Source: Silene conica (lineage: Eukaryota; Streptophyta; Magnoliopsida; Caryophyllales; Caryophyllaceae). Taken from it: a DNA stretch of 64,000 bases. The position numbers were made by a program, and so were the translations under genes. Below the pieces are notes generated by a model. It did no database searches and had not been told where the DNA came from. It worked only from the letters and a program-made list of their open reading frames with translations. The first letter of the stretch is position 1. Each line of letters opens with the position of its first letter. The stretch lies in assembly GCA_029255685.2 (NCBI GenBank), contig CM055317.2, positions 71,289,460 through 71,353,459 of the forward strand, given 5' to 3'. Of this stretch, positions 45,921 to 57,650 are shown in pieces.

Positions 45921-46649
45921 TTAGAGCTGACCAAATCCGGGCCAACCCGTTTGGCCCGCCCCGTTCGGCCCGCTTTGTTGGTGGGTTTGGTCAAAAAAAA
46001 ATTTAAAACAAGTGGGTACGGACAAGAAAATTAGGCCCGCTAAAATTAATGGACGGGCTTGGACTAAATAAAATTGTCCACGGACAACCCGCTAGGCCCG
46101 CTACAAAAATTGTAAACTATAATTTTTATTTAACCTAAAAAGAGTTATAAATTAAAACTGAAAAGTTTTGTATTGAAAATAGTATGTGTGTTATGAAGTT
46201 TGGTTACGAGCTAAATGGTTATCGTTAGGTAATTTTTTACTTATTTTTATTCTAGCATTAAATTAATAATTATCTCCCCAAATATGTTTTTTTTACTATT
46301 TCGTTATATTAGTAAGGTAGCTATTAATATCTTCTATTATATACATATATGTATAATATCTCATGATTCTCAGGGGTTTTTTACTCTTATGTTATTAATT
46401 TTATTTTGTAAACTTGGTAATCATGATATTTTTTTTCTACCGTTTTGTTGGTTTTATTTTCCAATAATTAATTTCAATAAAAGTCCGCAAGCCCGCGGGT
46501 TGGCCCGCTAAGGTATATAGGGCGGGTATGGGCAGTTATAGTAGGCCCGCCATAGCGGGCAGGGCCATAAAAAAGGCCCGTTGGACACTTTTTGATAGGT
46601 TAGGCCCGGCCCATGTCCAGCCCAAGCCCGCAAACGGTCAGCTCTACTG
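45921..46649. mobile_element. hAT-like element inside CACTA
   Basis: The left end carries TTAGAGCTGACC and the right, read inward, CCAGTAGAGCTGACC; flanking CCTAAAAG (45913-45920) and GCTAAAAG (46650-46657) are an 8-bp target pair with one mismatch. The ends are rich in ggcccgc/cgggcc words. The 0.73-kb interior has no transposase. Confidence 0.7.
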
Positions 46650-46959
46650 GCTAAAAGCTAAGACGATCCTGATTGGCTACTACATCACTAAATCTACAAA
46701 ACAAAACAAAAACCAAACTAAAAATTGAAATTAAACTAAAAAGAATACAAACCTTCAATTGAATAAAGGAGAAAAAGAAGAGGGAAGTTGCTGGTGGTGG
46801 TGCCCGGTGATCGTCGTGGTGGCTGCTGGTGGTGGCCAGTGGTGGTGGTGGAGGTGCAAGTAGTGGGTGGTGACGGAAAAGGGTTTTGGGAAGTCGGATT
46901 TTTGTGTTTTTTGGAGGAAAAATAAGACGCGCATAGCGAAGGGAAAGGAGTTTTTGTTT

Positions 46960-47235
46960 TCATATCGCATTTTTTGGCGACTGAAAACTTATATTTGGCG
47001 ACTGACATATTTCAGTCGCCAAATTGGCGACTGCATATATTAGATTTGGCGACTGTAACTTCAGTCGCCAATTTTGGCGCTAAATTTGGGGACTGTCTTC
47101 AGTCGCCAAATCTTTGTTTCGGTCGCCATTTTGTGTCGGTGGTAACAAAGTTGGGAAAAGTTTCAGTCGCCATTTTGGCGACTGATTACAGTCGCTAAAT
47201 TTTATTTTCAGTCGCCAATTTGGCGACTACATTTG
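46960..47235. repeat. CACTA right subterminal repeat cluster
   Basis: At least a dozen copies of ttggcgactg/cagtcgccaa in both orientations, the same unit as at the left end. Reported as one cluster. Confidence 0.88.
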
Positions 47236-47582
47236 TCAGACGCCATTTTCCATCGTATGTTTTCCGTATTCTTGTAGTGTACAGTACACAATCGATGGAA
47301 ATGGCACAGGAAAGGCGAATGAAAGGGGGCTCAATCAAAAGGCAGCCTCCGCTCGTCCTTAACCCCCTTGAACACCAACCAAACACAACACAAAATAAAC
47401 CGACGTCGACGCCGACTACACATTCATACTCGTAATCCGACGCCGATTACCGTGTCATCCACCAGCCATAAACCATAATAATATTGTGTTTATTATATAT
47501 ATAATTTCAAAAAACGTATTAAACCTAATAAATTTAACAAAAAGTATCAATAATTTGCTAATAAATAGCATTACTTCAATAA

Positions 47583-47823
47583 TTTTTTTTTTTTTTTTTT
47601 TTTTACTTTTGGTGACGAGGGAACCCGCAGCCGCTACCTTTGGTGCGCACTGGGTAAACCCGCGGGTATATGTGATAGGCTACAAACCACATACACCAGG
47701 TAAACCACCCGAGGGTGACAGACTCGAAGTCTATTTAGGCATGGACTCGGGCCAAGAATGCTCCACAAGATTTTGCTTTTTGGGAGGCTTGAACCCGGGT
47801 CTCCTGGGACTAGAATCCATTGT
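47583..47823 (-). mobile_element. tRNA-derived SINE (minus strand)
   Basis: A T-run of 22 (47583-47604) marks the poly(A) tail of a minus-strand element. Near its head, read on the minus strand, gagacccgggttcaagcc resembles a Pol III B box (GGTTCGANTCC), preceded by ggattctagtccc. The middle has cgcgggtttaccc and the end cgctgcgggttccctcgtca, which resembles Au-type plant SINEs by memory. Exact head and target repeat were not fixed. Confidence 0.65.
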
Positions 47824-48103
47824 TTAAGTTTTTCGATTAATTAGATTCAATATTAGGGCAAATATGCTTATATAAGAGTTGTTTGTTTATGTTTAGGAGA
47901 AAGGGGGAGTTGTTTAGGTTTAGGTAAAAGGGTAAGGTAGGGAAATTTTATGAAAAAATGTATGTGAAAAAGTAAAATCCGTATGTGAAAAAGTAATTCC
48001 GAAATAAATCTGCTAGTCAAATCCGCTAAATCATTCTACTAGTCAAATCTGCTTTTTAAATCTGCTTCTGCCAATATTAATCCGCTATTTACCAAACAGG
48101 GCC

Positions 48104-49485
48104 TTAATCTTGTTTTTCCTTGTGCCCTCGATTGTGCTACGACATTTGTACACTTACGAGTAGGGTAAGTAATAGGTAGAGTTTGGGTAGGGTCCAACAA
48201 GATCCGTACCCGACCAATGAGTTACATATCTTGGACCCATACCCGACCTAGAAGGTCTGGGTCTAGGTTAGAGTCTGTTTTTTTCTTGACTAAGCAGTTT
48301 TTTACCTAAATTATACTACCTCCTATTCACGATAAACGTCCCATTGTGTGTTTGGCACAAATATTAAGGAAATCAATTGTTTATTGTAAAGTAATGGGTG
48401 GGGTAGGAAGATTGGAGAGAGGGAATATATTATTAATTATTATTGTGAGTAGAGGTGATTAAAATAAGTAATGGTGTGGGGTAAGGTGAGGTATTGTAGT
48501 GAGTTAAAGTGATTAAAATAAGTGTAAACATTTACAAAAAATGGACAATGAGACATTATTGTGAATAGACGAAAATAGACAATGAGACAATTATCTTGAA
48601 TAGGAGGGAATATCATTTACTTAATACTCAAACTTATTATTTTCATTAATTTCCTTGGTATTTGGATATGCGTATAGTATATTACTGATAACTAATAACA
48701 GTCGTCTATATATGTGTTATATGGGTTATTGACGTTCGTATGCGTGTTTTTTTTTCTTTTTTTAATAAATCTAAGGGTCTAAGGTTGGGTAGGGTCCCAA
48801 CACCAAGACCCGGACCCGAACCCAGATTTTTTATATAAGATCCATATTCGAGCGGGTGTCAAAAATTCAGACTCATACCCGACCTATAAAGATCAAACCC
48901 TGAGGATCTGGATCGGAGACCCGACCCAACTGCCATCCCTACTTAGAAGTTATTTAAAACTAAAATATTGACCTTATTCAACTTTTTTCTTGACTTTTAC
49001 AACCCAGTATCGTCCTCATAATTTTTCACTCAAACTACATATCACAAATCTATTGTAAAATTCAAATTATGCACAATAACTATAATGTGTTGTCGTGTTG
49101 ATTGTTTCAAAAAATCATGTGCATGACAATAATTAGATGAATTAGAAGAACAATTTATTCCTTTATAAAAATTTTAAACAAGATATGAATCACCCACTTC
49201 CAAAAAATGCCCAAGAGAAGCACCTAATAACCTATTTTGGCGGGTCTAAATGTGGATGATTGATCTATGGTTTTACGGAAGAGTAAATCAAGTCTCCCGT
49301 GCCCCGGCCAAAAATATGTTTTTTTTTAAAAGAAAAAGTAGGAAACTATATATATCTTCACTTAGACAGAAAATTATGATCATATTTTTTCCATTTCTTC
49401 ATTGTTGATGATGTTTGTCGATCATGAAGATGTACAATCTAATAAGATTTCTGACAAATTATATGTTGGTTATATTTATATAATA
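48104..49485. other. Intergenic DNA with degenerate MITEs
   Basis: The segments 48155-48300 and 48770-48945 are rich in gggtagggtcc/gacccgac words; the right end reads GGGATGGCAGTTGGGTCGGG inward and looks hAT-like, with no clear partner end. A Stowaway lies between them (48316-48610). AT-rich DNA continues to 49485. Confidence 0.45.
48316..48610. mobile_element. Stowaway-like MITE
   Basis: CTACCTCCTATTCACGATAA at the left, ...ttgaataggagggaa at the right, TA on both sides (48314-48315 and 48611-48612); 295 bp. Confidence 0.8.
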
Positions 49486-50076
49486 GGGTTATTTAACAGG
49501 AATACTATAAACTATGAGTCACCTTCTCAAGATACTCCAAACTTTAATTTAACTCACAATAAACCGAACTATCAACACCCTTTCTCATATTACCCTAAGT
49601 AACCGGCTATTTGTTTAGAAGGTAGCAAATATAATAGAAAACTGACTAAATAGACTTCTCAACTCTTTGCCCCCATTTTTGCAAATTTACCGACATACCC
49701 ACAAACACCACCATCAAATCATTATTACACTGTGCCCAAATCCTATAAACACAAACCATAATCAATATTACACCACCATTAACACCACTATCAAAATCAC
49801 GAACTACCAAAGAGATTATTCTACCCAAATCCATGAACATAAGCCATTAATTTGACCCAAAAACTCTGCTTAAAGTCTGTCGAAAATACAACATAATTAA
49901 AAAAACCTAAGTTGACATTTTCACATACATTAATTAACATACTAATCCTAATTGAAAATTCCCCAAATCAAATTGGGGATTAGGATTCTGGAAACACACA
50001 TCAAATGTTAGTGGTGGATGTCGATCTATGGAGACAGTTGAGCGACGACGGCGAGAGTGGCAGTGATACTAGATAT

Positions 50077-50814
50077 TGTTGGAAGTATGTAACATTTTGA
50101 GGGAGTTGGTTGTCCCACATCGGTGGGCAACTACTCTTCTCTTATGTTTATATACATTCCTTTTCATTGGATGGTTAAAAGATTGGTCCAAGGTGGGTTT
50201 TGTGTGTGTTTGTTGGGCCAGTGGGTTTGGGTCCAACACACACACGCGCGCCGGCCCGGCCCGGCTCGGCTTGGGCTCGGGTAGAGCCCCTGCGGGGTGG
50301 GCTGAAAGCCCTCTTTTATCCTTTGGGCCTATCTGTTTTTTTGTTTTTGTTGGACTTCCTATAATGTGACTCGGTCAGTCAAAGGGTGAGATATTCTCTC
50401 CTCTTTATCAGCCCAGACCTAGTATTTTTAGGGGTCTGTTTTTCGGCCTTAGCCTCTGCTATTTTGCTATAAATAGCAGAGCTCTCCTATTCATAAAAAC
50501 ACAACACAATACAACCAAACAATTCTCTCTTCTCTCCTTTCTTCTGTATCGAAAATCTGGGTATTGCTATATATCGTTCCAGGTCTTCCAGTCTTGAGTG
50601 GGCAAGACTGTAAGGCAGCAGTTGTGTAATCCTTGGGGAACTACCGGTCATCGCTGATCGCCACCTCGGTCGTACCGGAAATATAGTTTTCAAGGTAGTG
50701 GTCTTACCACGTCACTACCTTCTCTTGGTATCTCTTCAATTCTGCTATTTCGTTACTGCATTCTTCGTACCTCAGAATTACTGTTTTTTCCGCGTTTTGT
50801 AATTCTGTCCAACA
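50077..50814 (+). repeat. Copia 5' LTR
   Basis: 738 bp, TGTTGGAAGTATG to CTGTCCAACA. It holds a GTCCCACATCGG motif near 50105 and a TATA-like TTTATATACA near 50146; a second TATAAATAG is near 50468. The 3' part carries the ggggaactac and accacgtcacta blocks shared with the solo LTR at 6243-6991. Confidence 0.93.
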
Positions 50815-50844
50815 ATTTGAAAACTATATTATTATTGCGGTAAC

Positions 50845-53800
50845 ATGTCGTCTATTTTGGCAAAAACCCTTCCTGATTTGACCAAACTTGAACGTCTCGA
50901 TGGTCATAACTACAAGCGCTGGTCACAAAAATTGCTCATGTTTTTTGAACAACTAGAAATTGATTACGTGCTGTTTAGTGACCCCCCTGCTGTAGTGTCA
51001 CCCGACCCCCTGCTGCTAAGGAAACATTTAATGGTGCTGCTATTGTCTCTATTGTTAAGTCTAATGAGGATGATGTTAAGAAATTTGATAAGGATAATAA
51101 GACTGCTAGATGCCAACTTCTGAACAACATGACCGACACCCTGTTTGACCTTTTTATGATTCATAAGTCTGCCAAAGTGATATGGGAGTTTTTAGAAACT
51201 AAATATGGGGCTGACGACGCGGGGAAAAAGAAATATGTTGTGGGTAAGTGGCTGGGGTTTCAGATGGTTGACGGGAAACCTATTATGGATCAAGTACATG
51301 TTTATGAGAATTTATGTGCTGATGTGGTTAATGAGGGTATGAAATTAGATGACACCTTTATAGCCAATGTACTGTTAGAAAAATTCCCTCCCTCCTGGTC
51401 TGACTATAGGAACCACCTCAAGCATAAGAAAAAAGACCTGACCCTCAAGGATTTAGTGGGACACATGAGGACTGAGGAGGCAAATCGCCTTAAAGATCTG
51501 CCTGTTAGTCAATCTGCCAACACTTCTGTTGCTGCTGTGAAAGCTAATCTGGTCAGGTCTGGTGGTCCATCTAATGCTGGAAAGTTCAAGGGTAAGGGTA
51601 AGGCCAAGGTTGGTCAGGGTCAGAACCAGGGTCCTGCCAAGAATAATGCTGCAGGGAAGCATACCAAACCAGTTGCGAAGATTCAGAAAGCTAAGGGTCC
51701 CATGGTTTGCTATGTCTGTGGGAAATCCGGTCACAAAGCCTACCAGTGTACTGAAAATAAAACTCCTGAAGCCAATATTGTTGTGACTGAGGCTGAGGAT
51801 GTCATTGCTGTTGTGGTTATTGAAGCAAATCTGGTGGGTAATGCTGCTGAATGGGTCTTGGATACTGGTGCTTCTAGACACCTCTGTGCTGATAAGGGGC
51901 TGTTTGCTGAGTTCGAGGAAGTTGTTAATGGGGAATGTGTCTACATGGGTAACTCTTCATCTGCATTGATCACAGGCAAAGGCAAGATCTTTCTCAAACT
52001 CACCTCGGGGAAAACACTTGCTCTCACTAATGCTTTATTTGTACCCTCGTTGCGTCGAAACCTCGTGTCTGGTGCCTTATTAAACAAAGCTGGTTTGAAA
52101 ATTGTTTTTGAGGCTGACAAGGTTGTAATGTCGCGTAATGGGGAATTTGTGGGCAAGGGTTATCTCTCTGGGGGTCTTTTTGTATTGAACACTAATTCAG
52201 TTTCTAATAATATTGCATCTACTTCTGCTTATATCGCTGAGTCTATTGATGTTTGGCATGGTAGATTAGGTCATGTGAATGTCGACTATATTAAAAAACT
52301 TAGAACTATGAGTTTAATTCCAAGTTTGACGAGTCAAGAATTTTCTAAATTTGCTAGCTGTGTTGAGGCTAAGTTTACAAAGAAACCTAGTAAACCTGTG
52401 ACTCCTAGGACGACGAGTCTTCTTGAGTTAATTCACATCGACCTAGCTGACTTTAAAAATGTTGCAAGTAGAGGTGGCAAGAATTATTATATCACGTTTA
52501 TAGATGATTGTTCGAGGTACACTCGTGTATACTTGCTTAAAACCAAAGATGAAGCAGAACAATCCTTTATAAACTTTAAAAATAAGGTCGAGAACCAACT
52601 TGACAGGAAAATTAAAAGAGTAAGGTCCGATCGAGGAGGTGAGTATGGCTCTAATTCTTTGATCAATTTTTGTGAGAAAAATGGTTTAATTCATGAAAAG
52701 AGCCCACCATACTTATCTCAATCGAATGGAGTAGCTGAACGTAAAAATAGAACTTTAAAGGAGATGATGAATGTTATGCTTTTAAGTTCTGCCCTATCTG
52801 ACGATATGTGGGGGGGAAGCTATTCTGTCTGCTTGTCACATCCTTAATCGTGTACCTCATAAGAAAATTGACAAGACACCCTACGAGATCTGGAAGGGCT
52901 ATCCACATAACATAAGCTTCCTTAGGGTTTGGGGTTGTTTGGCTAAAGTGGGTTTACCTGATTTTAGGAGACCTACCGTTGGACCTAAGACCTATGATTG
53001 TGTGTTTATAGGTTATGCTCAAAATAGCTCTGCTTATAGATTTATGTCTTTAAGTGATCGTTCTATATCTGAGGCTATAGATGCTGAATTTTTTGAGTAT
53101 GTTTTTCCTTTTCAGAAAACTGTTGTCCCATCCCCTAGTTTATCTGTTGCATCTTCTGATTTTTCTTCACATGCTAATGCTAGCACTTCAATGGATTTAC
53201 CTGTTGAACCTAGAAGAAGTAAAAGACCTAGATGCCCAAAGAACTTTAGTGATGATTATGATACAACTTGTTTGTCTGAAGTTGGATACACTGTTTGTGC
53301 TAGTGATGAGTTTGTTTCAGCTTTTTTAATAGAGGATGATCCCAAAACATATAGTGAGGCAATGAGATCAATTGATGCTAATTTTTGGAAAGATGCTATT
53401 AAAAGTGAACTTGACTCTATTGTGTCTAATCAGACTTGGGAGTTGACTGATTTACCTAAAGGTAGTAAACCCATTTCGAGTAAATGGATCTTTAAAAAGA
53501 AAATGAGACCTGACGGTACAATAGAGAGGTTCAAGGCTAGACTTGTGGTTAGAGGCTTCACACAAAAGAAGGGTATTGATTATTTTGATACCTACTCTCC
53601 TGTGACCAAAATTTCGACCATTAGAACTCTTATCGCCTTAGCTGCTAGTCATAATCTTGTTATACATCAGATGGATGTTAAGACTGCATTTCTGAATGGT
53701 GAACTAAGGGAAGAGATCTATATGTCTCAACCTGAAGGTTTTGTGATTAAGGGTCAAAAGAGTAAAGTGTGTAAACTGAACAAGTCTCTTTATGGACTGA

Positions 53801-54892
53801 AACAAGCACCTAAATAGTGGTATGAGAAATTCAACAATACTTTGATAAGTAATGGCTTTATGATTAACAACTCTGATTCATGTGTTTATTCCAAAGTGAT
53901 AGAATCTGATTGTGTTATTATATGCCTATATGTGGATGACATGCTTATTTTTGGTAACAATTTAGATGTGATAATTAAAACCAAAGAATTTATGTCATCA
54001 CATTTTGAGATGAAGGACTTAGGAGAAGCTGATGTAATCCTAGGGGTTAAGATTATTCGAAACACCAACAAAATCTGTTTAAGTCAATCTCATTATGTTG
54101 AAAAAGTTTTGAAAAAGTTTAACTCCTTTGATGAAGTGCCTGCTAGGACACCTTATGATGCTAGTATACATTTGTGTAAAAACTTGGGTAAGAGTGTATC
54201 CCAAGAAGAGTATGCTAAGATCTTAGGTAGTCTGATGTTTCTTATGAACTGTACCCGACCAGATATTGCATATGCTGTTAGTAGACTGAGTCGTTATACA
54301 CATAACCCTAGTAGTGAACATTGGAATGCTCTTCGTCGTTTACTCAAAAACCTAAAAGGAACAGTTGACCTTTGTTTGCATTATAGTAAATTTCCTGCTG
54401 TGTTAGAAGGATACTGCATGTGATGCAAATTGGGTTTCAGGTAACGATGAGATCTGCTCCACTAGCGGATATGTCTTCACCATGGGTGGAGGTGCAATAT
54501 CGTGGAAGTCTTCCAAACAGACTTGTATTTCAGGCTCTACCATGGAATCGGAGTTCATAGCTCTTGAGTTGGCAGGACAAGAGGCTGATTGGCTGAAAAA
54601 CCTATTAGCAGATGTACCAGTGTGGGGAGGACGACAAACACCGGTCTCCTTACACTGTGACTCACAAGCTGCAATTGGTGTTGCTAAGAATAGTGTCTAT
54701 AATGCAAAGAAACGACACATTTGAATCAGGCATGCTGCAGTTAAACAACTCCTTGAGAATGGAGTAATCGCTATGGACTATGTGAAGTCTGAAAGCAATC
54801 TTGCTGATCCCTTTACTAAGGGGCTGACTAGAAGACTAGTCACTGATATGTCGAGAGGAATGAGACTTAAGGCCTTAGGTCAGGAAAAGTGA
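50845..54892 (+). pseudogene. Copia gag-pol, broken
   Basis: Domains in order: gag from the ATG at 50845 (UBN2 type), CCHC knuckle CYVCGKSGHKAYQC at about 51706-51748, protease DTGAS near 51864, GAG-pre-integrase HGRLGH near 52257, integrase with the D-D-E residues from 52430 (HIDLADF, FIDDCSRY, RSDRGGEY), reverse transcriptase from 53430 with YVDDML at about 53930-53950, and RNase H near 54482-54720 ([15 protein letters not shown]). Breaks: frameshift near 51005, an extra base in a G run near 52815, a stop at 53815-53817, a frameshift near 54415 and a stop near 54722-54724. It ends at TGA 54892. The element cannot make intact pol. The clade within copia is not assigned. Confidence 0.9.
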
Positions 54893-55123
54893 CACTTGAC
54901 TAAAGTTTGAAGTCTCATGTTCTTCTGACGTAGTATGATTCATAGCCTTAAATGGTTGTGCTATTGAGACGCACTTGATGAATTATATACTAGGATGGAC
55001 TTATGTCCTTAATGGCTCATGTGAGAAGTGCTACTGAGAAGCACTTGAGCCACCTACGTAGGTGTGGTGATCTCAAGACTATGAGAAGTCTTGTGAACAC
55101 ATCTATTAGTACCAAGGTAATGC

Positions 55124-56131
55124 TGTAACACCCCCATTTATTTAAGGGCCTGAACTAGGACTCCTCAAGTAAATAAAGGTGTTACCATCTCGGTTTCCCG
55201 AGGCAGTAGATACAAAGGAAGATAAACAGTACTTTAAATAAAGTTTAACTCAAAACATGTTCTTACATCCGTGTCCAAAAAGGTCTTAACAAAACAAATA
55301 AAGTACAACTCTTATAAACTGGCTAAGGTGATCTAGACATCTAAACTGGTCTGGATCCAAGATCTTCCTCCCATAGCTCCCCCTTAGTCTCAGCCACCTG
55401 TCAATCTGCTCCCCAATAGTTGGTTCATCACAGGTGATCACGAATACACAGGGTCAACCACGAGGTTGAGTAGGGAAAAGAATAAATACATCAACAATAT
55501 GATAAACTCCGCGCCGATCCAACACCATATATATACTCCGCACCGATCCAACGCCATAAATACTCCGCACCGATCCAACACCATAAATACTCCGCACCGA
55601 TCCAACACCATAAATACTCCGCACCGATCCAACACCATATCACAAGGCCCATCATGAACACAATGTATTATATCACAGAATAATATATAGATAACACCAT
55701 ATAATGATCACACGATACACGTAATAAACATGCTCGAAACCAAATAAGAACAGATTGCACATTATCAAATACCAGTATTTCCCCTACCTGAAATAGCAGG
55801 AAACGCAGATCAAACCAAAGCTTGCTTAGAAATGTTCCACACGAAACCCGCTACCTAAACAAATATTATTTAATTAATAAACACCCTAATTCCTGAAACA
55901 CGTATGCACATTCTATTTATAGAAACCCCCTATATTTAGAAAACCTCCCAATCACCGGGTTACCCAAAATAGTAACTTTCTAAATATAGCAACTTCTAAA
56001 AATAGTAACTTCGATTTTGAAATTCAAACTATATAGAACACTTATTAAAATCAGATCAAAGAATATCTTTACCATAAATACCAATATACTCATAAATAAC
56101 AAAATAATAAACATAATACTCATAATAATAT

Positions 56132-56162
<31 letters not shown>

Positions 56163-57390
56163 AAGGTAAAAATAACCCAAAACACTCCTTGATCTACCTC
56201 ACCTACACGACATCACGGCTGCCCCAAAACAGCCCCCACAACCACCGCACGCCACCAGCACAACCACCAACAACCCCCACGACTCACTCCCAGAACCGCC
56301 AGCTTCCACCATAGCCACGCACTCCCCTTCGACTCCTTCTGCCGCGGTGAACCAGAGCCCCCAAACCAGGCCTGGTTCACTAACGGACCCTCTGACCAGA
56401 CCAACTCCAACCACCTTCGACACCCTCACAAAACCCGACACCACCAACGTTGCTGCTCCAGACCACCCCAACAACCAGACCCATCCGACACAGTGGTAAC
56501 ACCGTATCGACCTCCCCCGAGTCAACAGTGTTACCACTCCCAAACCTTGTACCCGAGAAGACCATAGCAGCAGCAGGAATGCCCAAAACGACCTCCCTGA
56601 CCACCACCATCGAGTTCCCCCTTAAAACACTACACCGACCACCAACGACCACCAAACCACCCTTACCTGAAACCCCTGACACCGTCTGTCCCCCTAACCC
56701 GAGACCCATAGAAAAACAGAACCCAACCATAACACAAAAGCCTACCCAAACCCCGACTACAGACCCCGTATAAACAAATAACAACCACACTCCTCTGACC
56801 CGTATCAAAATGCCCCTCACGACCACCTCTCACGACCAACGACCACCACCAAACAGACCATAAACGTTCATTGCGTGATAGACTACACATTTACACAACA
56901 AAGACCCAGATTAAAGGTGCTATAAAAGAGTAGTCACGCGATTAAAAACCATAAAACCTTACTCGGATTAGTTCTGTGTGTAACATACCAGATTTATAGG
57001 CGAAACGAACCACCGTGCACCCACCCTGGACCACCGTGCTCAGCCTGACTCTCTACTTTGATATGACGGCTACGTGTGTGTGTGGTTGGATAAGAGGTTA
57101 GGGTACAAATGAGATCTGGGAAAGGATTAGAAAATGACGGCAGAGAGGCTGCTCTAGGAGGGTTTATGTATAGAGTTTGCTTATTCCAGCCGTGGGCTTG
57201 GGTGATGGCACGCATCCCAAGGCCCCATCCCACGTAAAAACCCTAAACCCAACGTACTAAGTGGTCTAAGGATCGACTCCTCACAACAACAATTAAACTT
57301 TACTTAAAACATATTAATACGTAACCATAAAACAACTAAGTTATCGATGCGAAGCCTTACTTGTCAAGACTAATTTTTCGAGGTATTACA
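55124..57390. mobile_element. Solo LTR B (gypsy-like), 2.27 kb
   Basis: TGTAACACCCCC...GAGGTATTACA with a perfect 5-bp duplication AATGC (55119-55123 and 57391-57395). It is the same family as solo LTR A (38542-40779); their first 100 bases are nearly the same (ctatttaagggcctg..actaggactcc..). No coding domain. It sits in the copia element between the RNase H end and the 3' LTR. Confidence 0.9.
55504..55645. repeat. 27-bp tandem repeat inside solo LTR B
   Basis: Five units of ctccgcaccgatccaacaccataaata (27 bases), the first with ccg(c)gccg and a longer spacer. Solo LTR A has only one or two related units (ctccgcaccaatcacagaccc near 38995), so the expansion happened in copy B or its lineage. 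Confidence 0.9.
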
Positions 57391-57395
57391 AATGC

Positions 57396-57650
57396 ATAAG
57401 CTCTAAAAAGAGCGCGTTGCACTCTGAAATCGCACGATCTTAATTCCGAAGGTATGATATGTGTTGTGGGGGGTATCGACCGAAGCTCAGCTAGGAGTTC
57501 AAATCTCAAGATATTCTCTAGCTGTAAGTAAGTTGTTTCCCCACCTCACTAAAGTGTCAATTCAAATCGAAAGATATTAATACCTAAGTATCCAACCCTT
57601 CCTTTACCCAGAAATTCTTCTCTGTCCTCTCTTATCCATCAGTGGGGGAT
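57396..57650 (+). other. Copia 3' internal end with polypurine tract
   Basis: The last bases before the 3' LTR are agtgggggat (57641-57650), a polypurine tract in the expected place. Confidence 0.8.

Larger units (their letters stand above)
38477..47279 (-). mobile_element. Degenerate autonomous-type CACTA (En/Spm) element
   Basis: The right end, read inward, is CACTACAAGAATACGGAAA; the left end reads ACTACAAGAATACAGAAAT with the first base altered (..TAC at ACTACAAG). TAC occurs at both sides (38473-38475 and 47280-47282), the 3-bp target size of CACTA elements. Both ends are full of TTGGCGACTG/CAGTCGCCAA subterminal repeats. It encodes TNP2-like and TNPA-like proteins on the minus strand, both broken. 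A solo LTR (38542-40779), a Stowaway (45583-45822) and a hAT-like element (45921-46649) sit inside it. Confidence 0.88.
37682..48103. mobile_element. Long-TIR Tourist/PIF-like element interrupted by CACTA
   Basis: The left end GGCTCTGTTTGGTAAAC and the right end (read inward GGCCCTGTTTGGTAAA) are flanked by TTA at both sides (37679-37681 and 48104-48106). The arms are long imperfect inverted repeats over about 400 bases: left 38040-38110 (tttttcacatacggattttactctttcacatac...) pairs with right 47930-47995. Between the arms sit the CACTA element (38477-47279) and a SINE (47583-47823). Without them the host element is about 1.4 kb and non-coding. Confidence 0.82.

Noticed and set aside
47583..47823. 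tRNA gene
   Set aside because: Only the B-box-like part is present, with a poly(A) tail; a SINE is the better reading.
55504..55645. CRISPR-like regular repeat
   Set aside because: Units are head-to-tail without unique spacers in a plant LTR; a plain minisatellite.
56380..56826. Open frames on both strands in solo LTR B
   Set aside because: Same compositional effect; no homology and no conservation between the two LTRs.
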